Origin: Rhizophagus irregularis
Taxonomy: Eukaryota; Glomeromycota; Glomeromycetes; Glomerales; Glomeraceae
Direction of reading: 5' to 3'
Length of the DNA: 64,000 nucleotides
Assembly (NCBI RefSeq): GCF_026210795.1
Contig: NC_089434.1
Location: 868,001-932,000, forward strand
Shown here: positions 10,189 to 21,904 of the stretch, piece by piece
Layout of the letters: each line of letters begins with the position of its first letter
How positions within the stretch are numbered: position 1 is the first letter of the stretch
Made by a program: the position numbers and the translations under genes
Notes under the pieces: generated by a model
The model's input: only the letters and a program-made list of their open reading frames with translations
Database searches by the model: none
Told to the model about the DNA's origin: nothing

Positions 10189-12029
10189 TGTAGATTATTT
10201 ATTTCAATTTATTTTTTTATTTTATTTTTATATAAGTACCGATTAAATGATCGCTAAATTGCAAATAAATTCAAATATAATTTAACCGAAATAAATTTTC
10301 TTTAAAAATGACCTTTTTTTTATCTGACGTTTATTTTAAAAAAGTTCCCTAGTCGAACGCGTCTTTAAGGACGTCATTTAAACATTATATTAAAAAAATT
10401 TCCACGTCAATGTATATGACATAACATTCTGACACGTTTTAGTGTTTTAGTGATACGAATAACGTCATCTACATGATTCGTTGATTCAACAAACCAGACT
10501 ACACCATTTTGAAAATGGCGTTAAAGTACTCTTTATTTAATTTTGACAAAATTCTTTGTATTAATGTTTCTGTAGAATTCTCTTTTGTAATACGCGATAA
10601 AGCTTAACTATGTAAAGAAATCATATTCCATTTTTAACTATGAGTAAGCGGAAAAGATTGATTTTATTTTGCCGTCTCTATTATATGTAAATAGTAATTT
10701 AAATTATATAGATAAAAAAATAATAATGAAGAAAAAAGTCCTATTATTTGTATAAATAAATAAATAAAATTCTACACTACCTTCTATTTGTAAATTATAA
10801 AGGAAAACAAAAAGGGGACAAAAGTATCAAAGTTTTCTGATCTTGTCTCCAAAAATGCCAGTCGGATTTAATTTCTTTGTTTTATAACGAGATTTTAGTG
10901 GTGATTCTTCTCCAGCGTGGCACGACATGATCTGCCGGATAGCACGTATATGGATAGCATGTAATAGCTCGCTTTTATATATTAATTAATATATAATAGT
11001 TATTTATGCAGACGTCCAAGATCATGTTCCATATAAAAATTGTAAAAATCTAAATGACGTAATTACGTAAATGCGTCAAAAATATTAAAGATATGATTAT
11101 GCAATAATAATTTATCTAAAAAAAATAAGTATGTTAAAAACCTATTTGGCTGCATAATAATTCTTACTTTAATCATTGTTTGATGCACTTTTGCGGAAGA
11201 TGCCGAGATTAACTCATATGACCTATAATTTTTTTCGTTGCAGAATCCTTTATTTAAAAAAGGTAGAAATTGAGTATAAAGAGGTTAGCAATTTATGATT
11301 GTTTTTTTTTCTATTTTATTTTTCCAAACTCCGATAAACCCGAACATTTATTCATCGCAATAAATTATGAGAATTTTTTTTCCCATGCAACTTTCTTTTT
11401 TTGTTAATAAAAACAAAGAAAAAATCTTAAAAACCGGATTATTATCTTTTTATCTGAAAAAAAAATGCCCCCAACAAAAAAAAAAAATAAAGTATGCCCC
11501 GAGAACCAATGACATTTTTTATGTTAGAATTGAATTTGGTAATTTATTAAATGTCACGTACTATAAAATAATTTATGAAGATTATATTATGTGATATGTG
11601 ATAATTATGTGATGTGTGTAAAATTTGTTTTTTTACTGTACTACAAGCAATATGATCATGACCATATAATAATACTACTATTAATAAAATTCTTTGTTTT
11701 TTACTGTACTACAAGCAATATATCGATGATCATATAATAATACTATTAATTAAATTCTTTGTTCATGACAGATTAATACATTTTTAGTTATTCCCACGAG
11801 GTTAACCGGATTTTACGGATTTTAAATCATGTCTATATTTCCGCAGCTAAAGATATGCATGCATTAAATTTCATTTATTCCAAATCTAATCAAAAAATTT
11901 AGCAAATCACTTCCAACTTTACTCCTTATATTTGTATAAACCAATAAATAACATTTATTGGTGCTTTACGAAAAAAAATTTTTTTTTTTGAATTTTAAAT
12001 ATTTAAACTTTAAACTACCTGAAAAAAAA
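10189..12029. other. Spacer with gene-less promoter-like modules and a tandem duplication
   Basis: About 10495-10790 is a diverged copy of the upstream region of array gene 3 (12207-12440): AGCTTAACTATG..AAGAAATCATATTCC at 10602-10630 against the gene-3 motif at 12289. Another module lies at 11190-11350 (CCGAGATTAAC, GAGTATAAAGAGGTTAGC, CTCCGATAAACC). About 11395-11520 repeats the GTTAATAAAAACAAAG block. Two tandem copies of a roughly 70-bp unit with TTTACTGTACTACAAGCAAT occupy about 11625-11765. No gene is visible. Confidence 0.55.
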
Positions 12030-12235
12030 ATGCCAAAAAAAAAACGCCATTTAAACATTATCTTCGCTAACGTAATTATAAAGAATCTTATTAATTTTTG
12101 AATACAACATTTTGTCCAACTGACGTCCAACTGATTGATGTATTGAACTTCTTTCCATTGTCTTGTAAATTGTCCGGCAAATCCGGTTTTCTTTTTTTCT
12201 TTAAAGCTACACCATTTGAAAATAGAGGTAAGCAA
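12030..12235 (+). pseudogene. Scar of a deleted array member: start codon joined to 3' flank
   Basis: ATG at 12030 follows the usual upstream sequence (GGTGCTTTACGAAAA at 11960, A-tract before ATG) and opens with MPKKKRHL, like the N-termini of genes 1 and 2. Right after CGCCATTTAAACATTAT the sequence no longer codes for the family domain. The same CATTTAAACATTAT occurs in the 3' flank of gene 2 at 10377-10391, and a 3'-flank mark (CTACACCATTT.GAAAAT) follows at 12207. The simplest reading is a deletion between short repeats that removed the whole body of one member. Confidence 0.6.
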
Positions 12236-12288
12236 AATTCATTGTACTAATTCTGTATATCATGGATAGGGGAAAATTCTCTCCGATA

Positions 12289-12314
12289 GCTTAACTATGA
12301 AAGGAAACCATATT
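12289..12314 (+). promoter_or_regulatory. Shared upstream motif of array gene 3
   Basis: GCTTAACTATGAAAGGAAAC followed by CATATT lies 260 nt before the ATG at 12549. CTCCGATA sits directly before it, as CTCCGTGAA does before the copies of genes 5 and 8. Confidence 0.5.
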
Positions 12315-12548
12315 CCATATTAAATAATTAATTGAGTAAACGGAAAAATTTGATTTTTATTTTACCGTCCCTAATATAAAAAAAGTCACGTTATTTGTGT
12401 AAATAATATAAAATGGAGTTCTATTCCTATTATTTGCATAGTATAAATAATAAATTGTATTTTTTTTTTTGTAAAAAAAAAACTTTAACAAAAAAAAATC
12501 TATATTATAATTTTATTTTAATTTTTTAATTTTTTTTTTAAAAAAAAA

Positions 12549-13287
12549 ATGTCAAAACCAGTTCAACCAATACGATGGAAACCTTTAGAACTTATCGGCG
12601 TTCTGACTTATCTAAATAATAATTTTGAGCTGTGGTGTGCGAATCATCGTAATGCTTGCAATATGGCGATTAGGGAAACCAATATCAATCGAGACGAAAA
12701 AGCTACTTATGCTAAAATTTACAATTTGATTAGGGCAATGGAAGAATTTCATCAATCAGGTAGGAAGCCATCGTCTTATAATGTCATGTGGGAAGATAAA
12801 AATATCTACGATTTAGTAGAAAAGATGTACAACAAATCAAAAATGAAACAGGAAAGTGAAAAAGGTAAAGAAATTACAGTTGACGATGACATTGAGATGA
12901 GCATAAGGTATGTTAGCTTTAAATTATCAATTATATCAATTATATAACATTTAATAATTATTATATTATATTTTCATTTTTAGCGATGATCAAACAAATA
13001 TTGATATCATGTCGCAATCAATTGCGCCTTTATCAATTGAGGCAGTGAACAAACTTTGTGATGAGAAAATTAATCAAGTTTATGAAAATCAAGCCTTGGT
13101 TATCAAAAAGATTGAGGAAGCCAATGATACATTTGAAAAGTCAAATGTTAAAATTTTTTATTCGGCTGAGAGAGCTAAAAGTATATGCGACGAGAAATTG
13201 AGCAAAATCGGTCAACTTCGATCCGAACTTATCGAAATGATCAATATTGCTAATGCTAAATATGAAGAATTAAAAAACTTTCAATGA
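12549..13287 (+). CDS. Array gene 3: helical-domain/coiled-coil protein with doubled tail, 220 aa
   Basis: Exon 1 is 12549-12907, the intron 12908-12983 (GTATGT...TTTTAG, 76 nt, phase 2), exon 2 12984-13287; 663 nt in frame. The start follows an A-tract. There is no PKKRK N-terminus. The domain begins at residue 8: RWKPLELIGVLTYLNNNFEL, then NACNMAIRETNINRDE, NLIRAMEEF, SGRKPS, MWE and IYDLVEKMYNKSK. The acidic DDDIEMS motif ends exon 1. The tail has two consecutive blocks: PLSIEAVNKLCDEKINQVYE with IEEAND, then FYSAERAKSICDEKLSKIGQ with LRSELIEMINIANAKYEEL. Relatives with the doubled tail are genes 4 and 5. Confidence 0.85.
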
Positions 13288-13524
13288 TCGATTGGTAATT
13301 AATTCGTTTTTTTTTTTCGTAAATTTAAATTTTCAAAATTTGAATTCTTATTAATATTTTTATTTCTTTCGTTTAGTTTCAACATGAAGAAGTGTTTATG
13401 AATCTATTATTACTTAATTTTACTTAATACGTATTTCATATGTAATATATTATTTTTTTTTTGAAATTCGAAATTTAATTACCTTTACTCTATAGAACTT
13501 TAATAAAACGTTGTAGCGGTGTAG

Positions 13525-13665
13525 CCTATGTGCGATTTGCATATCTTCTTGTACGCCTTCAAGTTTTAATCCCCTTAAAAGAACACTGATATGTGTGCGA
13601 TTTGCGTATTTTCTTATACGCCTTCGAGTTTTAGTTTTAATCCCCTTAAAAAAGAACATTGATAA
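13525..13665. repeat. Two tandem copies of a roughly 65-bp unit
   Basis: GTGCGATTTGC.TAT.TTCTT.TACGCCTTC.AGTTTTAATCCCCTTAAAA-AGAACA-TGAT occurs at about 13529 and 13597, downstream of array gene 3. The minus-strand ORF across it (13450-13695) has biased, repeat-derived composition, so I do not call it a gene. Confidence 0.75.
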
Positions 13666-14034
13666 ATTAGTTATATTTGATACACAAAATTGCACATCTT
13701 TGATGTAACAATATATCGATGTAACAATATTAGATTGGCATGTGAAATGTAAGGTAATTGAGAAAGAATTTCTTGTAAATAGAAATTTCTAATTGCCAAG
13801 CATAAATAAATAATGAATGTGCTGTACTACATCGCAACTGCTTTATTTTTTATATTATTATTGATGTTAAGATTAAAGTTATAAAATTATTGTGCAACTC
13901 GTTATCTATTGAATAAAATTTATAAAGATCTTCATATATCGCGTCTTTAGATATTTATGGTGGTTAAAATCTTTTGTTAAATAATACAAGTTGACATAAG
14001 CTTTGATGCAAGATGAATGTTCCCCATCACAAAA

Positions 14035-14945
14035 TTATTTAATAAATGCTTAAAAAAGATTTCAAAATAGCAGAATAGCTGATTTAATTCAGATGAAGCC
14101 ATGTGAAGAGCAAAGTTTTAAAGAATTTGTCTTTCATAATTTTTTGTTTATTTTTTCAGCCCTAACAAAATGAAATAATTTCCATTTAACGATTAGACGT
14201 TGATCGATAACGACACAAATTTCTTACAACAAAATAATTGGTTTCTCATGCTTAAAAAAGATTTCAAAATAGCAGAACAGCTGATTTAATTCAGATTAAG
14301 CCATGTGAATGAGAGTGAGAGAATTCCATAACTCTTTGTTTATTTTTTCAGCCCTAACAAATGAAATAATTTCCATTTAACGATTAGACAAAACAAGTCG
14401 ATTTATAACGATACGGCAAAATGATTGGTTCTCTATCATCAATAAATGATTAATAATAGTGAGAGACTTCCATAACTCTTTGTTTATTTTTCAGCCCTAA
14501 CAAAAATGAAATAATTTCCATTTAACGATTAGACGTTGATTCGATAACGACACGAATTTTTTTTATAACAAAATAATTGGTTCTCTATTACAATAAAAAA
14601 GATTTCAAAATAGCAGAACAGCTGATTTAATTCAGATCAAGCCATGTGAATAAGTGTGAGAGACTTCCATAACTCTTTGTTTATTTTTTTCAGCCTAACA
14701 AAATGAAATAATTTCCATTTAACGATTAAACGAAACAAGAGAAATAACGACACAAATTTTTTATGCAAAATGTTATTAAATAAATGCTTTAAAAAAAAAG
14801 ATTTCAAAATAGCAGAATAAGTTTAGATGAAGTCATATGAATATGGTAAAGAATTTGTCTTCCATGATTCTTTGTTTATTTATTTTAATTTTTTTTTTTC
14901 AGCCTAATAGAATAAAATAAAATTCATTTAATGACTAAACGAAAC
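14035..14945. repeat. Tandem array of about five units of roughly 190-200 bp
   Basis: Each unit has AAAAAGATTTCAAAATAGCA, an AGCTGATTTAATTCAGAT-AAGCCATGTGAA word, CTTTGTTTATTTTTTCAGCC, CCTAACAAAATGAAATAATT and TCCATTTAACGATTAGACG. The CAGCC(C)TAA word occurs at about 14157, 14350, 14494, 14690 and 14899. The third unit lacks the AAGATTTC part and the last is the most diverged. It ends about 480 bp before array gene 4. No coding potential. Confidence 0.85.
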
Positions 14946-15390
14946 TTCTTTGTTACTTGTTTTTTTTTACGAAAAATAAATTTTGCAGATCATATAATAA
15001 AATTATTATATTCTCTAATAACAATTATGCTAACCAAATCTCTTTGTTTTCATAGAATTTCATCAAACATATGAAACAAAATAAAAATTTACCATGGGAA
15101 TTTTTTCACCGAAAACTATTCTATTTTTGTAGTTATTATAAAAAAAAAATCCAAACTTTATTTCCCTTGTAAACTTTATTTTCTTTTTTGTACAACTTGA
15201 TTGAGGCAGATCATAACTTAATTGTCGTATGATGTAATTCCTGTTTTGCTATCCCCCCGAGATAAATAACATTTTGCGTTTAGCAAAAAAAAAAAAAATT
15301 ATTTCTAATTTATTCTTTTAACTTTGAAATTCTTAACTTTTTTTTTTTGAAAAAAAAAAAATTAAAGAACTTAAAAAAAAAACTCAAAAT

Positions 15391-15391
15391 T

Positions 15392-15424
<33 letters not shown>
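15391..15424. repeat. (AAT)n microsatellite directly before the start of array gene 4
   Basis: About ten AAT units run up to three bases before ATG 15427, where the other array genes have a plain T-tract/A-tract. Length changes here would alter the 5'UTR or core promoter spacing of this gene. Confidence 0.9.
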
Positions 15425-15425
<1 letters not shown>

Positions 15426-15426
15426 T

Positions 15427-16158
15427 ATGCCACCAATTAGAAAATCAAAAGAAATATTTCGAGAACAAGTGCGTTGGAGTTCTAATGAACTTATTGGAAT
15501 TTTAGATTTTCTTGATAATAATTTTGAAATGTGGAGAACAAATCGAGTCAACGCTTCCACGAAAGCAATCGAAGCAACTAATAATAAACGGGATGCAAGA
15601 TCAGTTTATAATAAAATTCATGTATTAATTAAAAGTATGGAAGTATATCATAAAACTGGCGAAAAATCAAATACTGGTACCGTTATATGGAGTAATAAAA
15701 GAATTCAGGAATTGGTAGAAAATATTTATATTAAAACTAAAGAAAAAAGTGAAGAAAATCAAGAAATCGAAGTTGATGATAATAATAGGTATGATGATCT
15801 TCAGATATTATTAATTGTAATATATTATTTATAAATTATTTATTTCCTTAGCGATGCATCCACTATTCGAACTGAAATGGACGATGAACCAGCACCTTAT
15901 TCAACTGAGGCGATTAATAAACTTTATAGTGAGAAATTAATTCAACTTTCTCAAACTCGATCCACGGTTATGAAAACTATTGAAGAAACTAATAATACAT
16001 TTGAAGTATCAAAAGTTAATTTGTTACTTTACTCAAAAGAAGCGGCTATTGATATTTTTGACAAAAAAATTGAAGAAATTACTAAACTTCGAGATGAACT
16101 TTCCTATATTATTAATGATATTAACAATAAATATGAACAAATGAAAAACTTTCGGTGA
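15427..16158 (+). CDS. Array gene 4: helical-domain/coiled-coil protein with doubled tail, 222 aa
   Basis: Exon 1 is 15427-15788, the intron 15789-15851 (GTATGA...CCTTAG, 63 nt, phase 2), exon 2 15852-16158; 669 nt in frame. The N-terminus is MPPIRKSKEIFREQ, then the domain: VRWSSNELIGILDFLDNNFE, NASTKAIEATNNKRDARSVY, KIHVLIKSMEVYHKTGEKS, IW and IQELVENIYIKTK. The acidic end is EVDDNN. The tail has two blocks: PYSTEAINKLYSEKLIQLSQ with IEETNN, then LYSKEAAIDIFDKKIEEITK with LRDELSYIINDINNKYEQMK. The RDARSVYNKIH word is shared with gene 5 and differs from genes 1-3. Confidence 0.85.
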
Positions 16159-17197
16159 ATGATAGATTAGAATTTTATATTTTCCTTTTTTTTAATGATT
16201 TTTTTTTATTTTTTTTTGGAATTTTTGATATTTTATACATAATTTTTTTTATTTTTTGCATACAATACAATACTTAATCGATCAAAATGTGTCTCTAGAA
16301 AATTTTAATAATAAATCAACAACTTTTCACTTCTAAACAAACTTTAATAAAAATTTTTAGCGTTTTTCGTTCTTCATTTTTATGACTCATAAACTCTACG
16401 CTCAGATAGATTTGGGCAAAACTATGATTGGTGGTTCGTGAACGGAAAGCTGAGGGCGACTGTAAATTTTATAAATAATATATAATATAAATAAAATTCT
16501 TTCTGTATCGGAATTTACCCGTTTAATATTTCCATTTCGTGATTAAGTTTCATCTAACAATTCTGCTGATTAAAACTTTCACATGCTGTGCATGAACAAA
16601 TTTAAATATTCAGGATATTTTCAAGTTTATTTTAAAATAGTTTATATTAAAGTGATAAAAGCAAAGCAAAGGATATTGAGTATTGACAATAAATAAAAAT
16701 GTTGTATCATCGGAGTTTGTTTATCAAAACTGTTGATCCTTAGGCACCAATTGTAACTTACCTTGTACAAATGCACAAACTTTTTTTATCATGCATATCT
16801 TATATATATATCCTTTCTTAAAAGAAAGTTTTGATAAAAATTCTTTTTCCGGTTCTCCGTGAACTTAACTATTGAAGGAAACTTTATCCTGCTTTGTATT
16901 TTTTGATTATATTTTTTGTTTATAACCTTATGATTTATAACTTGATTGTTCATTTTCTAAAATCTATTGTTAAAAAAATTATTTTAAAATTATTTTCAAC
17001 TTTTCTTGTACAACGAAACGACTAAGCAGTTTAGATAAATAAATATTTTTCTTTTCTTCCTTTTTTAACAAAAAAAAAAAATTCTAAACAATTCCTTTGA
17101 ACATTTTTAACGTAAAAAAAAAAAAAACTTTTTTCTTAATATTTCTTTGAATATAATATATATATATTTTTCTTCTTAATTTTTTATAAAAAAAAAA
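16159..17197. other. Spacer between array genes 4 and 5
   Basis: No gene seen. It holds the 3'UTR side of gene 4, several T- and A-tracts, and near its end the shared upstream motif of gene 5. Confidence 0.6.
16849..16885 (+). promoter_or_regulatory. Shared upstream motif of array gene 5
   Basis: CTCCGTGAACTTAACTATTG followed by AAGGAAAC, 335 nt before ATG 17198. The same compound word CTCCGTGAACTT(T)AACTA lies upstream of gene 8. Confidence 0.5.
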
Positions 17198-18035
17198 ATG
17201 CCTAAAGATACACCAATACGTTGGGAAAATGCAGAACTAATTAAAATCTTAAGTTACATTAATAACAATATTGATATGTGGTGTACAAACCATCTTAATG
17301 CTTGTCTCAAAGCAATAGAAGCTACCAACAATAATAAACGTGATGCAAAAGCAGTTTATAATAAAATTCATAGTTTGATTAAAGCTATGGACGAATTTCT
17401 TAAAACAGGGAAAAAGGCTCAAACTTGCAGCATTATTTGGGAGGAAACAAAAATTCATGATTTAGTAAGAAAAATTTATGTTAAAACCAAAGATAGAAAG
17501 AAGAAAGATGACAATAAAGAAAAAAAGAAAAAAGACGAAAATCTAGAACGAAGGTCAAAAGAAGGAAGTCAAGAATCTAAAACTCGTGATGATGATGGTG
17601 ATGTTGAAATGTCAAATAGGTATGTTGATGAATAACCTTAAATTAAGTGTCGTTAATTGAATATGTAATTACGATTATTTATTAACATTCATGATTTCTT
17701 TTTCTTTTCATTTAAGCTCTGATCAACTAACGCCCACTAATCGATCGACTGTAAATGGACCTGTCTCTCAGTTACCTTTTTCTCCTGATTTGATTGAAAA
17801 ACTTTATAATGAAAAATGTCAACAAATTGCTGAAACTCGGACTAGACTTACAAAAATAGCTGAAAGTGCCAAGAGTGAATTTGATATGGTTAACTTTCAG
17901 ATTCCTTTTCAACTTGATTCAGTTGAGACTAACTGTAACGATAAAGTACATCAAATTACTCTTCTTCGAACTGAACTTATCGAAATGATTGAGAAAGCTA
18001 ATAATAAATATAATGAATTAAAAGCATTTCAATAA
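17198..18035 (+). CDS. Array gene 5: helical-domain/coiled-coil protein with long basic linker and doubled tail, 246 aa
   Basis: Exon 1 is 17198-17619, the intron 17620-17716 (GTATGT...TTTAAG, 97 nt, phase 2), exon 2 17717-18035; 741 nt in frame. The domain starts almost at the N-terminus: PIRWENAELIKILSYINNNI, NACLKAIEATNNNKRDAKAV, KIHSLIKAMDEFLKTGKKA, IWEE and IHDLVRKIYVKTK. The linker is unusually long and Lys/Glu-rich (DRKKKDDNKEKKKKDENLER), followed by DDDGDVEMSN at the junction. The tail is the clearest internal duplication in the family: QLPFSPDLIEKLYNEKCQQI and QIPFQLDSVETNCNDKVHQI, the second followed by LRTELIEMIEKANNKYNELK. The basic linker could act as a nuclear localisation signal (inference). 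Confidence 0.87.
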
Positions 18036-19437
18036 CTTTGAATTAGGTAATTATTTTTTTTTAATCATTTTGGATTTTATACGTTGCTGTACATGATTCT
18101 TATTATTATGATCTTTCTATTGTAGATAATAAAATATTTCGAACACGATGGTGATTGGAGTATATTAATTTTAATGAATCTATTTAATTTTCTTTCCCTC
18201 TTTTTTCTCTTTTTCTTTTGATATCTTTATTTATACATATACACATTATTAAGTAAACTTGCATAGTCTAATCTCTTCACTGGTTAAAGTGTGTGTTTAT
18301 AATACCTCTTGATCATTTTAAATTTAGAATAAAAGGCCCTTTTTTTTAAAAAAAAAAAGAAAAAAGAAAAATTTATAGTAATAATTAATTCTTCACTGTA
18401 CGTATTGTACGTTATATTTATTCAAGAAGCGCATCGTCTCGTTTACTCAACGAGTTTGTCATAAATTCATCCGCGTGACCTTCATAATCTTCTGTTTAGT
18501 GACAAAGCATAAATAACGTTAAATTGAGCCGTTCAGTCAATTTTTGCTTAGTTTAGATTTTGTTTAACGTTGGCTTAGTTTAGTTTGCTTATCTTATGTT
18601 TAGATTAGTTTTAGTTTAGCATTAGATTAGCTTATTTATCCGATTATATACCATGTTTTTGTTATTGTAAATAAATAAATAATCATATATAATCACTCGT
18701 TTGATGTTGAACCAAATCCATGAGTATGCATTTATACAATAGTATATACATCGTACGTTAAAGATCGGAGAAAGCATACCGGTTAAAGTTTCATAACTAA
18801 AAAACAATAAGGCACAATACCGTAACAAATGCATAAAGATTAACACCTAAATGGCTAAATCGATGGTTAACTGATTGATAACCTACAGTACCTTTAAGTT
18901 CCTAATCTAATTACCTATTTTTTATCCTAACCTAAATCCTAATCCGGACGTACCAGTCGTACCACGTCTGGAAAGTCCGTACCTGCGGGTACCGAAAATT
19001 GATCCAACAAATCACATGATCAAACAATGATTCCATCCGTTTTAAAAAAAACCGTTCAATATAATATTTTTTTTTAAAAAAAATAAAATTTATAAAAACC
19101 GTTCAAATGTTCATTATGTTCATTATATAATAAATACTTTTTAATAAAATTTATTGGTGTCATTAGCGTCGATTAATAAATACGGTTTGTCGATTTGTCT
19201 ATATTAAATGAAGCAAGGGATAAAAAAAAAAAAATTATGGAAATTAAACATTAATTTATAATCTGTAAAGATACGGCAAAAAAAAAATGGGAATTTGGCG
19301 TTAATTCGTAATCCGCGGAAGCTACAGCAAGAAAAATAGGAATCTGGCGTTACGACAAATAAATAACTGTATTATATCACACAACAGAAAAGGCATCATA
19401 AATTGCATCTGAAATCGTATATGAATTTTTTACAGTT
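18036..19437. other. Spacer with short degenerate repeats
   Basis: No gene seen. About 18545-18645 has many TTAG-type words (TTAGTTTAG, TTAGATTAG). About 18890-18950 has the complementary type (CCTAACCTAAATCCTAATCC). The two stretches could be arms of a degenerate inverted repeat. About 18955-18990 has CGGACGTACCAGTCGTACC and GGAAAGTCCG, a short palindrome-like word. Confidence 0.45.
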
Positions 19438-19836
19438 TACAGTCAAACCTCTATATACCGATTATACCGATACAGCTATTTTTGGAAAAAAATATCGGTA
19501 TATCAAATTATCGGTGCAATTGTACATTATGAAAATTTTATATACCGAACTGGGCAGGCATGATGGTAGCTAGTTCTTTTGAACGCTAAGTCTTAAGTCA
19601 CCAATTTTATTATTCGATCTTGTGTATAACTAGATTAGTCTATATGTTTTAATTTCAATGTAATAACTAAATTAGTCTATATAATTTTATTTCAATAAAT
19701 TCTTTTTGTTTTCCTTTGTTTTAAAAAAAGAAAATTTTATATACCGATATTTGTATAAAAATTATTACAGTATATTAATGTATTAGATGTGTATTAGTAT
19801 ATACAGTGACACAGTGTACAGTGTACAAAAACTATA

Positions 19837-21430
19837 CTAAAGAGTTTGAAAAAAACTATCTAACGTAGTCTGCTTTGAGTTATTAATATGTGATTTCAAT
19901 ACTTGATGTCTTAACTTCTGCAATACATTTTGATTCATTTGAATTAATACAAACATCCGATGAATGTTTAAAAAATCATCCAAATAACCTAAAGCTTTTG
20001 TTACAGAAATTACTACTGGAGGCACTTCGTTTGGATCTACTTCTGGTTCATTATTATTATTTGACTTTACCATAGATACAAATGCATCATCAGTTAACCC
20101 TTCGTTACTTTTTAAACAATCATCAATACGAAGAAACTCATCTGCATCCATAGGATCATCAAATGGTAGTTTGCTAATTAAATCTTGTAATTCCATTTCA
20201 TCCCGAGATGCGTGATCCTTAATTTCATCAATTTCGCCTGTTTCACTTATTGGTAAGTTCCCTGTATGTTTTGACTTAAATATTCATGATTCTATTGATT
20301 TCAGCATAAATGCTTGGAATTCTTTAAGTTCTTGTGACATTTCATAGCTTCAATTCTATTTCTAACAAGTAATATCTAGTACCGTGCTTATATTAATGAA
20401 ATTTTATCATAAATTAAATTTTGATTTTGTAAAAAAAAAAACCTTTGCAAATTAACAATAAAAATACTAACCTTAAAAGAATTAATTATTCCTGCATCAC
20501 AAGGCTGTAGATGAGATGTAGTATTTGGCGGCAACCACATTGGTTAAATTTATTTCTTCATTTATAATATGTACGGGACTAACGGGTGCACTATCAACAA
20601 GCAAAAGGATATTGCGATTTTGTAATCGCATTTGCATATGCTCGTGGATTCTGGTATTTATGAATAAACAATGGCTTTAATTTTTCAGTACCAGTAGCAT
20701 TGTATGTAAAAAGCAGAGTAATCCGTTTTTTAGATTTCTTTGTTCCGGAAAGAAGCCCTTGCCAATGTTTTTGATGGTTCCCAACCCAAAGAAAGTAGTC
20801 GACCACGCTGGTGGAGGAAATTAAAAATTATGATGTTAAAACCCTTGTCTATTTTTTGCGTGGACAGAACATTCTTACTATGAAAATTATGAAAGCGAAT
20901 AAGATTCTTACCATCCCAATACAATCCTAAAATAAACAAAATTATAAATATAGAAAATAGAAGCCTTTTGAAAAAAAAAATTTACCAGTCAAAAACGTCA
21001 TTTAAGTCATAATCTTTGATTATTTCACGCAAAATATCTCTTTCTTCATCTAAAGTTTCCAATAGCGCGTTTTTTGCTTCACTCAACTTAATATATCCTT
21101 TTAAATTATGACGCTTTTTAAACTTATCGATCCAACTATTAGAAACTGAAAAATTATTGACTTCAAATTGTCGTGCAAAATATTTTCTTTTTCGCGTAAA
21201 ATATCGGTGTTAATACCCTGTAAAAAAAATTCTGGAAAAAACTCCGATAAATGATCGTTTTTCTGAAAAATTTTTTATAGGGACTGCAGCAAGCGCGTTC
21301 GTTATCCATAATGAAAGAGCTTCTTCTACTTGAGGAAAATAAATAGTTTGTTTACTTACATCTTCTGAGTCTGGATTACGAGTAACCACTTGCTGAAACA
21401 GTATTTTGTTTAATTTTATATAAAGCTACA
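19837..21430 (-). pseudogene. Tigger/pogo-like transposase remnant
   Basis: Broken coding sequence of a DDE transposase related to CENP-B. The readable pieces are a helix-turn-helix domain that would bind the terminal repeats (about 21360-21110), a partial catalytic domain with GLYWDGKNL and SKKRITLLFTYNATGTEK (about 20960-20594), and a 119-residue C-terminal piece (20196-19837) with an Asp/Glu-rich stretch and a final QTTLDSFF. The QTTLDSFF ending is typical of Tigger transposases as far as I recall. Several frameshifts and at least one stop separate the pieces. Confidence 0.75.
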
Positions 21431-21904
21431 AGTTCTGTCGTGAGAATCTAGACAGAGTTGACGTTTTTTGTGCATGTGTTAAAAATTACTCCTTTATTTG
21501 GTTTGGAAATATCTTGAACAGACTTCACGACGCGTTAAGCAAAAAAAAGTTAGTATTATATGCTGGTGTAACTTAGATTTATCGGTATATACTAAGTCAG
21601 AACTCGATGATTTTAGGTCGTTATACTGAGAGTTCGGTAAAACAAATATTCTTGTTACACCGAACTTAATATGTAAATTTTTTATAATTCGGTTTATCAA
21701 TTTTTTTTTTATAATAGACGCCTTATTTATTATATTATATTGGGTCATTATATTGAACTACAGATAAAGTAACACGTTTATTTGTATAATAAAAGAGTAA
21801 AAGAGTTAATAAAAGGGGCGAGATATTTAACTTACATCTGTTACATTACTCTCTTTGGTGAAGATCGAATAAAAAAAAAATTTTTTAAAACGATGATCGG
21901 TATA

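Noticed and set aside
14035-14945. Tandem 190-200-bp units as a CRISPR-like or coding array
   Set aside because: Units are long, lack unique spacers, have no open frame and lie in a eukaryotic genome.
18545-18950. Degenerate TTAG / CCTAA words as an interstitial telomere
   Set aside because: Units are irregular and lack the TTAGGG consensus. An old inverted repeat is more likely.
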